The notes under the pieces are model-generated. The model worked only from the letters and a program-made list of their open reading frames with translations, had not been told where the DNA came from and ran no database searches. From Engraulis encrasicolus (lineage: Eukaryota > Chordata > Actinopteri > Clupeiformes > Engraulidae): a DNA stretch of 64,000 bases. The stretch spans positions 10,630,238-10,694,237 of the forward strand of contig NC_085862.1 in NCBI RefSeq assembly GCF_034702125.1, in the 5' to 3' direction. Numbering within the stretch: the first letter of the stretch is position 1; each line of letters starts with the position of its first letter. Positions 1 to 23,022 of this stretch are shown in pieces. A program made the position numbers and the translations under genes.

Positions 1-120
1 ATAGGTTGGGAACCAATGGTCTACATACCCATGTCTAAATTGCCATTGAGCAAGGCACCGACGACCTAACCCGAAATTGCTCCAGGGACCCTGTAAATAA
101 CTGTAAGTTGCTTTAAATTA

Positions 121-462
121 AGCTTAAAGTGATACTGTCCCATTTTTGGAAATAAGCTCATGTTACACCTCCCCTTGAGTTACATATTTGAGTTTTACCA
201 TGCCCCTGTGCTTTCAACCGTTCTCTGAGTACGGCAGTGCAAAATTTACCTCCAAGCTAGCAGTTAACATTGACTCCTATGAGACCAGTTAGCCGCCAGC
301 TGGTCTCATAGGACTCAATGTTAACTGCTAGCATGGAGGTAAATTTTGCACTGCCATACTCGTAGAACGGTTGAAAGTACAGGAGAAAGGAAAAACTCAA
401 TTATTTAACTCGAGGTGTAATATGAACTTATTTCCAAAAATGGGACAATATCACTTTAAGCT
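121..462. mobile_element. Foldback MITE (imperfect palindrome, 342 bp)
   Basis: The arms 121-288 and 300-462 are inverted copies of each other around an 11-base loop, and the ends read AGCTTAAAGTGAT / ATCACTTTAAGCT. It has no coding capacity. It lies in a GPBP1L1 intron, 78 bp beyond the splice donor of the exon at 541-681. No clear target duplication was found, so the superfamily is open. Confidence 0.8.
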
Positions 463-540
463 AAGTGTAATGTAATCTAATGCAATTTAAAAGTATCCAC
501 GTTCTTTTTTCACTCTTGGGCGAAACAGACGACCACTCAC

Positions 541-11342
<10,802 letters not shown>

Positions 11343-12020
11343 TTAGGTCCAGTGTCTCCCTTCAGTGGAGCGAGGCATCAAACCTCATGGCCAGGATCTG
11401 TTCACCACAAGCAAACACGTCATAAAAACTTCCACAAACTAAAGGCCCGTTTCACGCCAAGAAAATAGAAATTCACAACAAAAGGGTCTTTAACGCACTA
11501 CAAAAGAATCACAATTATACAGCATCATCCTGCATCATTCTTTTCAGCAGAGTGATTAGCAGCTTTGGATGTAAGGCTACCAAATAGTGGCCTATACACA
11601 TTCCAAATCACCTGGGTCAACCTGTGCATTTCAGATAGATGGTTTCAATAAAACACCTTTCTACTTGGTTTGAGAAATTTGGCAATTACAACATCTTTTA
11701 GTGTTTTGGTGTCTGTGAATTGGTCTCTGTCTATATGCGTAAGGGTAGGGGCCTTGTTCTGTGTTGGTCATGTCTATGTGCTGTGATGACCTCTGTCTCT
11801 CTTTCTTATGTTTTGGTAATACGTATTTGATGCATGTTGTGTGTATTTGTAAATACTTGCTAAAACCAAAACTCGCCTTTGGGTTCAAATAAATCAACTT
11901 AATTGACTGTTTTAAAAGCTCCTAGCTGAACTTAACTTCTGAAGCCAGGGTTGACTATACATGATTCATTCACAGGCTAGTTCAATATGTGTTGAGAGAG
12001 ACCAACAGCTACGTACGTAC

Positions 12021-12320
12021 CCCAGAGTCTTTAGCTCTGAACTCCAGTGGCCGGCCTCAGATTCCTGTCTGACTCTTTCTCGCTCAGCACCGGACACCGT
12101 CTCTGCAGCGAGCTGTGCTGGTCCACGGCCTACTGTTCCTGATGGAGATGGCTGACCTAGCCGCTGAGGACGACAGCAGTCCCTGTGGCCTCAGGGTGAT
12201 CTCAGGGCCCAGGATGGTGTGGGGGACGACGGAAGGGGGCACGAGGTGTGTGGCGGGGGGTGTGAGCAGCCACCCAGAAGACAGCACTCTACACGCTGGG
12301 GGGATTAGTCCCTCAGCTCG
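12021..12320 (-). other. GPBP1L1: Possible GPBP1L1 5'-UTR exon
   Basis: A GC-rich block stands out from the AT-rich intron and, on the minus strand, ends at a donor-like CTCTGGG|GTACGT. No convincing open frame or known protein was found. The upper boundary is a guess. The block may instead be unrelated repeat sequence. Confidence 0.25.
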
Positions 12321-13991
12321 GTGGAGATGGAGAAGCAGGATATAGGCGGTGGTGCTTTGGGGATGCTCCAGGTTGGCCTTACATCAAGGGAAAAGGCGGA
12401 CGAAAAGGTGGACATGCAGGTGTGCGTGCGACCTCTCTTTGTGTCTTGGCGAGGCGGTAGTTTAGAGAGGCGTGAACAGTCTCAAATGTCCTCAAAATGG
12501 GAAATTGCGTCAATAAAGTGGCTCTCTGAGTCACAGTTTTCCTTTTTGTCTTCTTATTTTGGAAAGTTCTGGAAGCAGCACGATGTGCCTGCTGTGACAC
12601 TTGGGGGGGGGGGTCTCCTTGTCACGAGCTCATTGTAACCAATGGACATGCACAAGCACAGAAAAAAAAACTGAAGGTTGAGGTGTGTGGACCACACAGA
12701 GCGGTTTCAAGGAGGGGTGAAAGGCCTGAATTCACCTCATCAAAACAGCCGAGGGAGTGAGTCAGGTGGGGGCAAAACAAGGGAGCCGATGTGTCACATC
12801 ACAAGTGGAAGGCAGGGTGTGTGTTCACAACTTGACTAACATTGTGTTTGCTTTGTCTTATCATACGAAGAAAATGAGTAGCTCGGAACACAGTAGGCCT
12901 AGTGTTAAAGATTCTGTCATATCTTCAAGAACACATTGTGTTCGCCGTCAGGATAGCTTCTTCTGTCAGACCGATGCTATGTTTGGTTCTCCAAATTTGA
13001 TAGATATCCTTATTCATTAATTTAATGCAAGCTTTGCTGGTGCAGTGACAAGTTAGTATACCTGAAACATCGTCTACATTAGTGATCAAGTAGTGGGCCA
13101 CACGCCAACCTTTCTATGGAAATAAGAGATATCAGCTTCACTACACAGTTGTTATCGTTCTGAACTGTCAGATGGTGAGATGTTGGGATGCTCAACACCT
13201 CTCCAATCAGCTGTTGGTTGACTCTGTAAAAGAAGGAAAACACACACACACACATAACTACAATTTCATACTAATTCCGATCATCTAACTAGGCTACTGG
13301 CAAGACAAAATTGGTCTGGTTGGGGGCATTAATAACTTATAGGCTACGGGCAGTTCAACTTCAACCCTTTTAAGGCTAAATTCAAGTTATTTCACAGAGT
13401 GAAAGTCTGAATTCTAAAGTGCTCTGTACGAGCCAAGACTCACGCCAGTGCTTGACAACAACCATAATTGCACGGGTCAATTAAAGTTTCAGATACTACA
13501 GACTACCGATGAATCCATTTGTCCTGCTTATCTAGTCAAACTATTATGCGTCTATAGCCCGCATATGACCTGACAGCTTGTTTTCATACGTGCTGTGTTG
13601 TAATGCTGCAGAGAAAGATTACATTTGGCACAGTTAACGTTTTTCTGCTATAAAACTGTTAGCTCACTGACAGGCTAAGTTAGCACCAACTTCACTAGCC
13701 GTCAACCACTTGCGCGACCAGACACTTGCAAAACCGCAAATGAAGTTCACTCTACAATTCGTCAGGAAGAAATGTATTTCCAATAAAATTCCGCACATAA
13801 TATATATCATTCAACAGCTGTTTCTCAGCAGCAGTTGTAGATAGAAAGGTTGTGCTTCAGCAAAGTCTTGCAAAGCAAAGTCTAATAGAAAAGACTGCTC
13901 TTAGCTAACTTGTGTTGTTTGCCATAATCAGTAGGTGACGTCCAACCCACTGCCAAGCTCTGCCGCTAGCTGTCTAAACTAACAGACTTAC

Positions 13992-14720
13992 CAAGCAACG
14001 TCCTTGCTCGGTCGAAATAAATGACTGGTGTGAAATTTGCATAGCCATGAGGGTCAAGAAAGAACTACACCAACACAACTAAAACTGTACACCATATTAA
14101 CAACCAAAAAACGAGCGTTTGTAGACTTTGCTGCCAACGCAGCATAGCTACCTGGAGTTAGCCAGTAGCCAACAACCCGCACGACGTAGCCTGCTAGGCT
14201 AGAACGGCTAGCAAACCACTGGTGTTAGCAGGCCATTCGCTAACATTGCTAGCCTTTGGGTTAGCTTGCTACCCTAGCTTACTAGCTGTTTATGTGGTGT
14301 CAAGTCTTGACTTACATTTCAACTTAAATCATGCCAATGCATTCTGTAAAACACCAAAATGCACAAATAAACAACTCATGTGATGCACTGATCAAACGTC
14401 TATGGAAACACAGACATACTTGGCTGGTCAGATGGCTTAAGACCCTGCTTGGGCAAAATAAACTGTTGCAAGATGGCTCCCTAGCAGCGCTAGAGCCACA
14501 CTGGCGAAGATGGATAAATATTTCGATGCAAACATACCTTCTACTACCAGTTGTCTGTCGGAAAGGCCAATAATCCAATGCGTGGAGGTGAACAGAATAC
14601 TATTGTTGTCAGATTATAATGGAACTTAGCGAATGGTCGTGTTTCAAGGATTTTAATTGTTTGGGTTTTGAGATCGCACTCTTTCCGACTTTCCAGTCAA
14701 TCTGCCCTGTTCCTGTCTAC
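13992..14720 (-). promoter_or_regulatory. GPBP1L1: GPBP1L1 promoter / 5' non-coding exon region
   Basis: Two donor-like sites face the gene on the minus strand: GTTGCTTG|GTAAGTC, with exon side starting at 13992, and TAGTAGAAG|GTATGTT, with exon side starting at 14538. Two CCAAT pentamers (14567-14571 and 14575-14579, inverted relative to the gene) lie next to the second. The repeat load is lower here than on either side. I take this as the transcription start region; the exact start cannot be read from the sequence. Confidence 0.45.
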
Positions 14721-15279
14721 TTCTCCCCCAGACGTGCTAATCGATCGCAGAGCGCCATAGACGCGTCATAACATTCCCCTGCATCATGGTTCTGAAAGAT
14801 ATGAAAACAAACCCTTTGGTAATGCAACGTACACATTGAGTGTTTATATACAGTATAAAAAATAACAATTTGTTTGTGATAAAATGACAACAACTGAATG
14901 ACAGTGTTCAAAGTTATTTGGGATTACAAATGTAGTCGTTCTTTAAAATCCTTATATTAATGTATGTGGCCCAAATACTAAGCTACACCAAGCTACTTCA
15001 CAGTTAAAATGAAAATATATAAAGCTTTACAAGGCTCATGCAACTCGAAAGTCAAGATCAATGTTTTCTTTTACTATTGATATTGATTGTCAAGTGATTA
15101 GGCTTCTGGTTCAATTTTGTTCTAAATGCATATTAATCTATTGATCTCTTCAGTCACAGGTGGGCTTGAGTCAGATATATATATATATATTTTTTTTAAT
15201 TTATTTTACTTCTAACCTTGTGTTGATTGTTAACAGTGGCGGAACAACTGCACACAGGGCCCCAGGACAAACACTGATA
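14721..15279. other. Intergenic, nothing recognised
   Basis: AT-rich sequence between the GPBP1L1 start region and the foldback at 15280, with a short (AT)n/T-run at about 15174-15200. No gene or delimited repeat was seen. Confidence 0.5.
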
Positions 15280-16745
15280 CCAGAGATCTTATAGAAGTCA
15301 ATTTGGTTATTTTCTGGTATCCACTTTCTGTCGGGTGAACGCCCCTTTAGGAGACCTTCGGTTAGGAGACCTTCGTAGTCCTGTGGTTGAGAATGAATGG
15401 AGTCCCCTTAGCATTGTAGAAGGCGGTAGGGCACTTCTCGTGCATACACCTCAAAAATAGAAGAAGGAGGGGACAACGCCCCCTTAGGAGACCCAACTTG
15501 AGCACACACTTTAGCTTTGGGTGGGCGGGTTTCGAAGCCTCTTTATTACTCCACCCTCTTTGCTGATACCACAGGCCTACAGACTGCCAAAGTCATAGGC
15601 CTATATGGCCTCCAATACAGGGGTTTATCATTTGTAAAACAATCAATTGCTGCACGACCCTGGCTGCACATTGTTCAACCTCTGATTGTTGGAAACAGCT
15701 TTAGGTCAAAAAATGAGCTCACGTTGGCTGCTTAGCATCTTTCCCCTCCTCACAAATGTTTGTAAACGAAAAACCTATGTACGTGTAACCGGCGTGTCGT
15801 GTGCCATGTGCTGAGTGAGGGAGCCAATCAGAGAGCGGAGAGGGGTGGAAAGGCTTGACAAGCAGAAGCTTGCAGTTTGTTTGAATAGAAACAACTGACA
15901 CAATTGGGTACAGGGCCACGTATGCAAAATCATACATTTGTAATGCTCAATAAATGGCCATGGGTAATCATAAACCACACATTTCCTACCACAATTGAGT
16001 AGGAAGCCTCCAGACTAAGGGTGGATTCCAAATGGAAGTCAGTGGCTCGATGACTCCCTCCCTACATAAACAGGTGTCTGATAAGATATGAATTCCGTCG
16101 TGAAGTTATCTGATGAGGCGGTCGTTACGAACGGCACTACGAGTGCGCTGCCCTGCGTATTTGATATTATGGTGATTCTATGGCAGGAGTTACTTTTATC
16201 ACGTTATTACGCTTAGCTTACATTGACTAGTTGAGCGGTGAAAGGCTGCCAGATGGCGGAATTGTAAAATAGGCTATAATTATAAAAATAGATCTAGCGA
16301 CATATTTAGATGCTACGATGTTGCTTTATCGTTTCGGTTCTCAATATCTAAGTACATAAGTGTCAGAATACAGAGCATTTTAAAGTTTTCTTTTGTTCTT
16401 TTTCGATCCCGGGTTGACCACGGCAGGGCCTAGAATAAAGAGCATTTTCAGGGAATAGCAAAGAGGGTGGAGTATGAGGCTTCGAAACCCGCCCACCCAA
16501 AGCTAAAGTGTGTGCTCAAGTTGGGTCTCCTAAGGGGGCGTTGTCCCCTCCTTCTTCTTCTATGTTTGAGGTGTATGCACGAGAAGTGCACTTCCACCAT
16601 CTAAAGTGCTAAGGGGACTCCATTTATTCTCAACCATACTCCGAAGGTCTCCTAACCGAAGGTCTCCTAAAGGGGCGTTCACCCGACAGAAAGTGGATAC
16701 CAGAAAATAACTAAAATGACTTATCTCTGTCTATAAGATCTCTGG
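15280..16745. mobile_element. Foldback element, about 290-bp inverted arms
   Basis: The arms 15280-15566 and 16450-16745 are inverted copies (outer ends CCAGAGATCTTATAG / CTATAAGATCTCTGG) around about 0.88 kb of unlike sequence. Both arms hold a doubled motif TAGGAGACCTTCGGT and the segment GGACAACGCCCCCTTAGGAG. A decayed single-arm relic recurs at about 62060-62140. No transposase or target duplication was found. Confidence 0.8.
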
Positions 16746-18019
16746 AAATAGTTTGGGTGGCAGCCATGTTTGTTTTCAGGTTCCCTGCGAGAAGGAGGTG
16801 GCGCACAGCATTTTGGGTAGCAGGCAGCACAAAGACAGCATCTGATGCTGACCTCAAATAAAGGAGGAAATAAAGCAATTTTTCATTTGGAATTGCACTT
16901 GATGACCAGTCCGATGACTCGATGTCCAGTTAGCTCACTGGAAGAACAGCGACTTTCCCCGTTTGGAACCCACCCTAAGGCCCTCGATACCTACACTTGC
17001 CATGATGAGCCTTAAATTAGCAAGCAGCAAGCAAGCAGGGCCTTTGGACCTGGGGCAAATGCACTGCTCACACCACAAGTGTATGCATATGCCTGCATGT
17101 GAGTATTTGTATTTGTAATGAGCATTTGTATATAAAATGCTAACCAATGCATCTTGAAACACTTAACATATCCACAGCCAAATTAAATCTGCCCAATTAA
17201 ATCTTTATTGCAGAGATATCATCTAAAGATTTTGGATATAGGCTATTAATCTATTCATCTTGGTGGGAAATTTTCATAATTAGCAAAAATAGGCAATTAA
17301 GGTAAAAGTAGAATATGCAAAAAAGGAAAAGATTATCAGCATGAAACTATTTTTTACGAATTAAAACTTTAAAAATGCAAATGAGATGTATATTGCAATG
17401 TGTGAATTTGCATACATACAAACAGACGAAATCAGATTTCTTTCATAAATCCTTGCCTCGAAATATTTTTTATTAGCTTAACTTGTATTATGGAGTTGTA
17501 CATCTAAAGGCCCTTCTGATATCACACACCCCACCTGCAATCGAAGCCTGCACTAGCCTACTGGGGCGCATCTCACACTTTAACACTGGCCTAGTGTTAG
17601 GCTGGCGAGCCAGACTATGTGAGATCTTTAGTCTGGGCTCGCTCGTATCAGACAGCCGAAGGCTGTGGGTGTGACTAAACCATTGTCGTTATGGTTAAAA
17701 TTGTCTCTGCACTGCATTGGCCAATGCTACGACCATTCAAATAAACGCCATTCTGCGGTCTCCATAATCCTGCCAAAGCCCGCCCCAAAGATGCAAAACT
17801 TGATTGTTTATGGCTGGTGCCTGTTGTAGCAATCATACAATGAAGAAGGATAGACCAACTTTAGGCAAGGCTGAAAGGCTGTCACAGTGCTACAAGAATT
17901 GTATTTGTCAAATGCATAGAAAACACCACTGGTACACTGTTACAGAGAAGACAGGATACAACACAGTAGCCTATTTGAGCAGAAACCACAAACCTGTGTA
18001 ACCTACGAAGTGTGCAGGC
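16746..18019. other. Intergenic, only fragmentary repeats
   Basis: No exon-like sequence. Around 17600-17640 the sequence GGCTGGCGAGCCAGACT and the near-inverse AGTCTGGGCTCGCT suggest a further decayed repeat. Confidence 0.45.
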
Positions 18020-18380
18020 TTAAAGGGACACTGTGCAGGAAATGGTCAAAAAAGGTACTGCAACTATGCTGCTCATTGAAACTGGGCTGCCGATTGCCAA
18101 ATTTTTCATGAAAGTTTACTAAGTAATAAACACATATTTCCTAGTATGATCCAAGTAGAGTCATTTTTGCAGCTAAAAATGGCTATTTTTGGAAATTCAA
18201 AATGGCGGACCATGGAGAACATCCCCCTTTTCATGTATGAAAAGTGCAATTTTTCCAGTCATAATTAATACTTAGAATTTGATGGTGGTGGTAAGTATTC
18301 ATGAAAAAGGTAACATTAGTGAATGGGCAGCATGAATTCTGAAAATAAACAACTAAAAATCTCACACAGTGTCCCTTTAA
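18020..18380. mobile_element. TTAA-target MITE, copy 1 (353 bp)
   Basis: The termini AGGGACACTGTG / CACAGTGTCCCT are flanked on both sides by TTAA (18020-18023, 18377-18380), the target of piggyBac and Kolobok transposons. Two more copies with the same interior (AAAATGGCGGACCATGGAGAA) are at 28546-30907 and 61153-61520. Confidence 0.9.
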
Positions 18381-18394
18381 CAAATAATGTGATC

Positions 18395-18850
18395 ACACCT
18401 AGTCCTTACATCCTCAGCGACGACCTCTCCCGGAACACCAACATGACATCACTGGCGAAGAAAGCCCGACAACGAATACTTCTTGCGCAAACTGAGGAAG
18501 GCAAGTGCTACACCTCCCATAATACATTCTACAGCGGAACCATAGAGAGCATACTGTCCAGCTGTATCTCAGTGTGGGGTGGAAGCGGCACAGACCTTAA
18601 CAAGAAGACCCTCCAGCGTGAATACAGCTAAGAAGATCATTGGAGCACCACTCCCCTCCCTGCAGGACATTTAGGCCTACACCACCTGCCTCACCCACAA
18701 AGCACTGATGATCAAGGACAAAAGCCACCCTGCACACAAACTACTCAGCCTTCTGCCCTCTGGAAAGAGGTACAGGAGAGTCCGCTCCCGTACCACCAGA
18801 CTTGCATCCACCAACCAGTCAGGATGCTGAACAATCCACCCACTCTCACA
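18395..18850 (+). pseudogene. LINE reverse-transcriptase 3' fragment
   Basis: Allowing frameshifts, the translation shows the C-terminal part typical of fish non-LTR elements: LAKKARQRILLAQ, FYSGTIESILSSCISVW, an IIGAPLPSLQD-like block, then HPAHKLLSLLPSGKRYRRVRSRT. It is broken by frameshifts and stops. The following sequence to about 20010 (ending GACAATAAAGCAACTTGACTTGAC) looks like its 3' UTR, interrupted by a second, minus-strand LINE at 19454-19890. Confidence 0.8.
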
Positions 18851-19452
18851 TCACTGACAGCGCCTCCACCCACCAGCCAGGTAGGATCCTGACACCCCCC
18901 ACCCCCTGTATTGTGACAGCACATTCTACCTGCACTAACTAAAAAAACTGTTTAGGACTTGCAATGCACACAAAAACATGTTACTGCGGCATATCATGCC
19001 TGATATACTTGGATGACTGTCCTGAACAACTGGCGGTTACCAACTCAACATTGTTATTTCATGTCACAATGTTACATTGGACAATGTAAATAAATATACA
19101 CACAACACACATTTAGCCGTTTAGTTCTGACTTAAACTTTGTTATTTATATGCCCCAATACTATTACCACACATTTAGAATGTTATACTAGTAGGACAAT
19201 GTAAATGTAATTATGTACATTACAAATTATTTCTTTTCATTATTTATTACTATTTCACAATGCTACTACAACTATGTCAGAATTCTTACACAAGGACATG
19301 ATAAATGCACAACACAAATTATATTCAACACATATTTCCTAATAAACAGTATGTTCTCTCTTTGTCTTCTGTTGTCCAGTCTTGCACTTTGAATGTTTGT
19401 ATGTGAAGGGGCCTATGTATGGGTACTGTATTTAGGTATTGTATGGGCACTG

Positions 19453-19453
<1 letters not shown>

Positions 19454-19522
<69 letters not shown>

Positions 19523-19523
19523 T

Positions 19524-19570
<47 letters not shown>

Positions 19571-19589
19571 ATAATAATAATAATAATAA
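19454..19589. repeat. (TAA)n-(TAC)n-(TAA)n microsatellite
   Basis: About 68 bp of TAA, 47 bp of TAC, then 20 bp of TAA. It directly abuts the minus-strand LINE fragment and is probably its expanded 3' tail. Confidence 0.95.
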
Positions 19590-19599
19590 GCAGCAGCAA

Positions 19600-19890
19600 T
19601 GGCAAAGGTCTGGTACCCCAATGGTCCGGTATTTGGTCGAGGTGGTGTGGACGAGGTTGTTCAGGGCCTTGGTTGTGGTGAGAAGGATCTTGAAATGTAG
19701 GCCTATGCACTGTTTTATAGGAAGCCAGTGAAGCTGACGGAGGACAGGGATGATGTGCTGTCTGGAGGGGGAACGGGTGAACAGTCGGGCAGCAGAGTTT
19801 TGAACATATTGTAGTTTTTGAAGGACAGTGGAGGGAAGACCATATAGGATATTGCAGTAGTCGAGTATGGAGGTGATGGAGGCATGTGTA
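19600..19890 (-). pseudogene. L2/CR1-type LINE reverse-transcriptase 3' fragment
   Basis: The minus strand reads SILDYCNILYGLP, LQYVQNSAARL, ITR-like polar residues, LRQLHWLPIKQCI and LLTTTKALNN. This is the conserved C-terminal region of L2-type reverse transcriptases. It is truncated at the 5' end, with the TAA/TAC microsatellite as tail. It is nested in the tail of the plus-strand LINE. Confidence 0.8.
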
Positions 19891-20584
19891 TGTCTACACT
19901 ATGTCTATACCTACAGTATATCTATGTCTGCAGTGGAAAAGTAAGTATTTTCAATTCTTTCCATGACCAGTGCATGCAAAGAAATTGACAATAAAGCAAC
20001 TTGACTTGACCTAACTTATTAGCTCGGCAAGTGGGCTATTACTAGCGGCGAAAACCTAGAACAAACCATATATTTCCGTCACACTTGCATCCTCACATAC
20101 AGTCTTTTTGGTTTCCTTCCAGGCATGTAAAGATCCTAAAGATGACATCAATATCCTCTGATTGACCTCTAGGGTCAATGTGAACCTAGAGCATTAGAAC
20201 CCTTCCTGCTAAACTGCTTTTGTCAGAAAGTTGATTTTTTAAATATGTTATTTATTTGACTCTGAAACAGAGTGACTCTGTGGTCCAATAAATTAACGAG
20301 AGTAGGCCTATATTTTAATATGTGATGCAAGGGGGTTTAAGTCAAAGATCAATAAAAAGTAGGAGACTGCTTTTGCTATTTGACCCCTTTTCTTTGGAAC
20401 CCTCCTATCTGCTGCTTTTAGAGATGGTGTGAAAATGAGTGCTGCTGCTGCAACACACTTTGAGTCAACTTTATTGGCTCAATGGATTGACCTTTGAAAT
20501 TGAAATATTTTCCTCTAAAATAATAAATAAAATGTTTTTATAAACCTTATATAATGTGACGATATCATTGCCTGGATTATTATA

Positions 20585-21348
20585 GGGAGGGAAAGTAATC
20601 TCATCGCCCCCTGATGGCAACGTTCCAACCCCCTGCAACAAATGAATGTTTTTTTTCTTTGAAAAATTACATCTCGGCCCTGACGACGAAGTAGAAGTAG
20701 TGGCAGTCATATTATGGGCATGTTGGCCCGTTTTATCGAATCAGGTGGTAAAATGTTCGGTTTTTCACTGATCTGAGCTGATTTTAATATTCTTTAAAAA
20801 GCTAATACAGAACTACACTGACTGGCATGTGTGGCTTGTTTACTCCATGTAATTAGCATAGCCAAATTAGCATAGCCAAACATGAGCCAGAGAGAGGTGG
20901 TTACTCGTCACCACAGAAGCCATCATATCTACTAGAGAATTTAAAACCATACCAAAATGATCGCGTGTATATATGTGTAATAAGAAGATAATGTGGAACT
21001 CATAGGATTACAAGAATGTGAAGATATGCGAAGAACTTGCGTTCGTTCGCGTTCATTTGTTTCTCTGTGTTGTCAACGAGGCGCGAAGCACAGCATGCTG
21101 GGAGCTGTAGTCCGTTTCCGACCAGATTGGCACAATTTCTATTTTTCTTAAAAGGGCAAAAAATGACTTAAGATTTTCACAGGTAGTAGTTCATGCTATT
21201 GTGTACGCTGAAAAATGTGTCTGGTGTTATAGTTCCAAGTCATATCTTTGTGGGATTTTTTTAAAAACTTGTCTATGGGAGTTTCAATAGGATCACCCTG
21301 GTGTTTGGAACGTAACCGCTGGGATCGCTGTTTTCCACTTTCCCTCCC
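20585..21348. mobile_element. 764-bp DNA element with GGGAGGGAAAGT ends, copy 1
   Basis: The termini GGGAGGGAAAGT / ACTTTCCCTCCC are perfect 12-mers. A second, inverted copy is at 26795-28200, nearly identical along its whole length apart from a 644-bp insertion. No transposase and no convincing target duplication were seen. The element ends about 65 bp upstream of an ETS-like site in front of TMEM69, so it sits against the TMEM69 promoter. Confidence 0.85.
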
Positions 21349-21524
21349 AATAGAAATTACGTAGGAACCAAGGAGGTTTATGGTAGGAACCTATTTTGTC
21401 ATATTCATCTGTTTCCGGAAGACAATTGCTGCGCACTGTTCCTTCGAAAGGGTGACCTTCCGTTTGAGCCGTCTGGTTTGGAGAATATGTTGATTTAATA
21501 ATGATACGATCATAACACATGCAA
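21349..21524 (+). promoter_or_regulatory. TMEM69: TMEM69 promoter and non-coding first exon
   Basis: TTTCCGGAAG (21412-21421) is a consensus ETS/GABPA-type site, frequent in promoters of nuclear genes for mitochondrial proteins, and GGGTGACCTTC follows. The segment ends at ACATGCAA|GTAAGT, a good donor at 21525, which can join the acceptor at 21715 just before the start codon. The transcription start itself is inferred. Confidence 0.6.
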
Positions 21525-21720
21525 GTAAGTGCTGACATGTAAATCTAATCTTGTCAGACTATGTATTGTTGTCATTGATTGATCCACCTCAACTGTTTTC
21601 CCATGCCACTGCTGCTAGTTAGCATGCTGAGTCTGCTACAAGTTGTTGACATACTTTGTTGTGTAGTTAATCCTACTGCTGTCATTCATTTCTAGCCTTT
21701 CGTGTGTTTCTCCAGACAAC

Positions 21721-21765
21721 ATGTTTTGTGCACTGAGAAGATGTGTTTTCTCTGGCAGCAAGAGG
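21721..21765 (+). CDS. TMEM69: TMEM69 coding exon 1 (15 codons)
   Basis: It encodes MFCALRRCVFSGSKR and ends at AAGAGG|GTAAGT. An acceptor TTTCTCCAG sits five bases before the ATG, so the 5' UTR is spliced. The next exon has no in-frame ATG of its own near the splice, which makes this the likely start. The residues are Arg/Cys-rich, as in a presequence. Confidence 0.85.
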
Positions 21766-22698
21766 GTAAGTAGCGTCAGATAAATTTTACAACATTTACA
21801 TCTATGTGTTCTGACTGTGCGGCTGGTTCTTCCACAGCCTATAGGTTCTACATCACAGAACGCAGACCACTTCTCGTTCTTGTAGACCTACTTTGGTGTA
21901 GCATCTGTAGATATATTCTGTTTGTCTCTGTTGTATGCAATTCTTTCTTGCTGTGATAAAATATAACAAATGCATTTATTTCATTTTCAGCCTTTGCAGT
22001 TGGTGTCTAGACCTTCAATATGTCCAGACAGACTGCCCATCAAGCCAATCAGAGGAATGGTTCAAAACACTGGATTGTTATGGAGTGATGTACCACCAAG
22101 ACCCAATTTAGTTGCTCTGTGCAAGGCTCAGGCTTTTCATAGTTCAGCTTGGATGCAAAAAAAGAAAGAACCCGAAGCACCTCCACCTCGGGAACTGGAT
22201 CTCTTGCGGTATGATATCAGGGACATGAAGAATGCACCCAAACCTGCCTTGTACCTTGGACTCTCTGGACTCCTACCATTTGTGGCAGCACCCCTCTCCA
22301 TGGCTGTCACAGAACTGTACCTGCCAGAAGTAGCATTTGCGCAAATTGCATACGGGGCCTCCATTGTGTCCTTCCTGGGTGGTGTGCGTTGGGGTTTCGC
22401 CCTACCAGAGGGCAGTCCGGCTAAGCCTGACTGGATGAACCTGGCTAACAGTGTTGTTCCCTCTCTGTTGGCATGGGTCGCTTTGCTCTTCAGCAAAGAG
22501 AACCTTACGCAGTCCGCGTTGATGGTGATTATAGGACTAGGTGTTGCTTTGCACTATGATCTTGCGCTGCTTCCTACTTACCCCAGCTGGTTTAAAGCCC
22601 TTAGGTCCCTCCTTACAGTCGTAGCCTTTTTCTCTATCGTATCTACAATAATAATCAAAGAGGTGTACCCAGAGAAGAAGTTTTTAACAAAAGAGTAA
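21721..22698 (+). CDS. TMEM69: TMEM69, multi-pass membrane protein (DUF3429 family)
   Basis: Two coding exons, 21721-21765 and 21991-22698, join in phase 0 to give 250 aa; human TMEM69 is about 247 aa. The first 80-odd residues are basic and Ser/Pro-rich, compatible with a mitochondrial targeting region. They are followed by about five hydrophobic segments (near residues 101-122, 133-155, 167-184, 187-209, 220-238). The family motif GGVRWGFAL lies in the second and LALLPTYPSWF after the fourth. The function is not established. The ETS-type promoter and basic N-terminus fit a mitochondrial inner-membrane protein, which is inference. The gene is complete, with no frameshift. It is divergent from GPBP1L1 and lies between inverted copies of a 764-bp transposon. 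Confidence 0.95.
21991..22698 (+). CDS. TMEM69: TMEM69 coding exon 2 (235 codons and stop)
   Basis: It begins after TTCATTTTCAG in phase 0 (PLQLVSRPSICP...) and holds all membrane segments. It ends EKKFLTKE followed by TAA. Most of the gene in one large exon agrees with the family's compact structure. Confidence 0.95.
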   Translation, partial: PLQLVSRPSICPDRLPIKPIRGMVQNTGLLWSDVPPRPNLVALCKAQAFHSSAWMQKKKEPEAPPPRELDLLRYDIRDMKNAPKPALYLGLSGLLPFVAAPLSMAVTELYLPEVAFAQIAYGASIVSFLGGVRWGFALPEGSPAKPDWMNLANSVVPSLLAWVALLFSKENLTQSALMVIIGLGVALHYDLALLPTYPSWFKALRSLLTVVAFFSIVSTIIIKEVYPEKKFLTKE

Positions 22699-23022
22699 TG
22701 TTTATGAAATTTGTGATTGTTAATGAAATTGTATTAGAATGAAGACAGATGACCGGACAGTGGATTGAAAAGGTTATTAAAAAACTTGTTTCATGGTTCA
22801 GCACTTTCTTTGCCAGAAAACATAGTATAGACATCACTAGACACACAAAAGTCAACAGGAGTTTGCCTGGGAACTGTGGAATTTGCCTGACGTACTGTTA
22901 CCATTTTGATTTTTTTAACGGAAATTTGAAGGGGAAATTCTGGCCAAATATAAGACATGTAAAAGTTTTTTTCTTTTACCTGACAAGTTTCTATGTTGTA
23001 ACTTCCTCCATAACTGATTTTA

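Noticed and set aside
12084..12345. Overlapping GC-rich ORFs on both strands
   Set aside because: There are no recognisable motifs or coding splice sites in phase with GPBP1L1. It is kept only as a weak candidate 5' UTR exon.
22137..22496. Minus-strand ORF of 119 codons
   Set aside because: It is antisense to the TMEM69 coding exon and has no homology signal.
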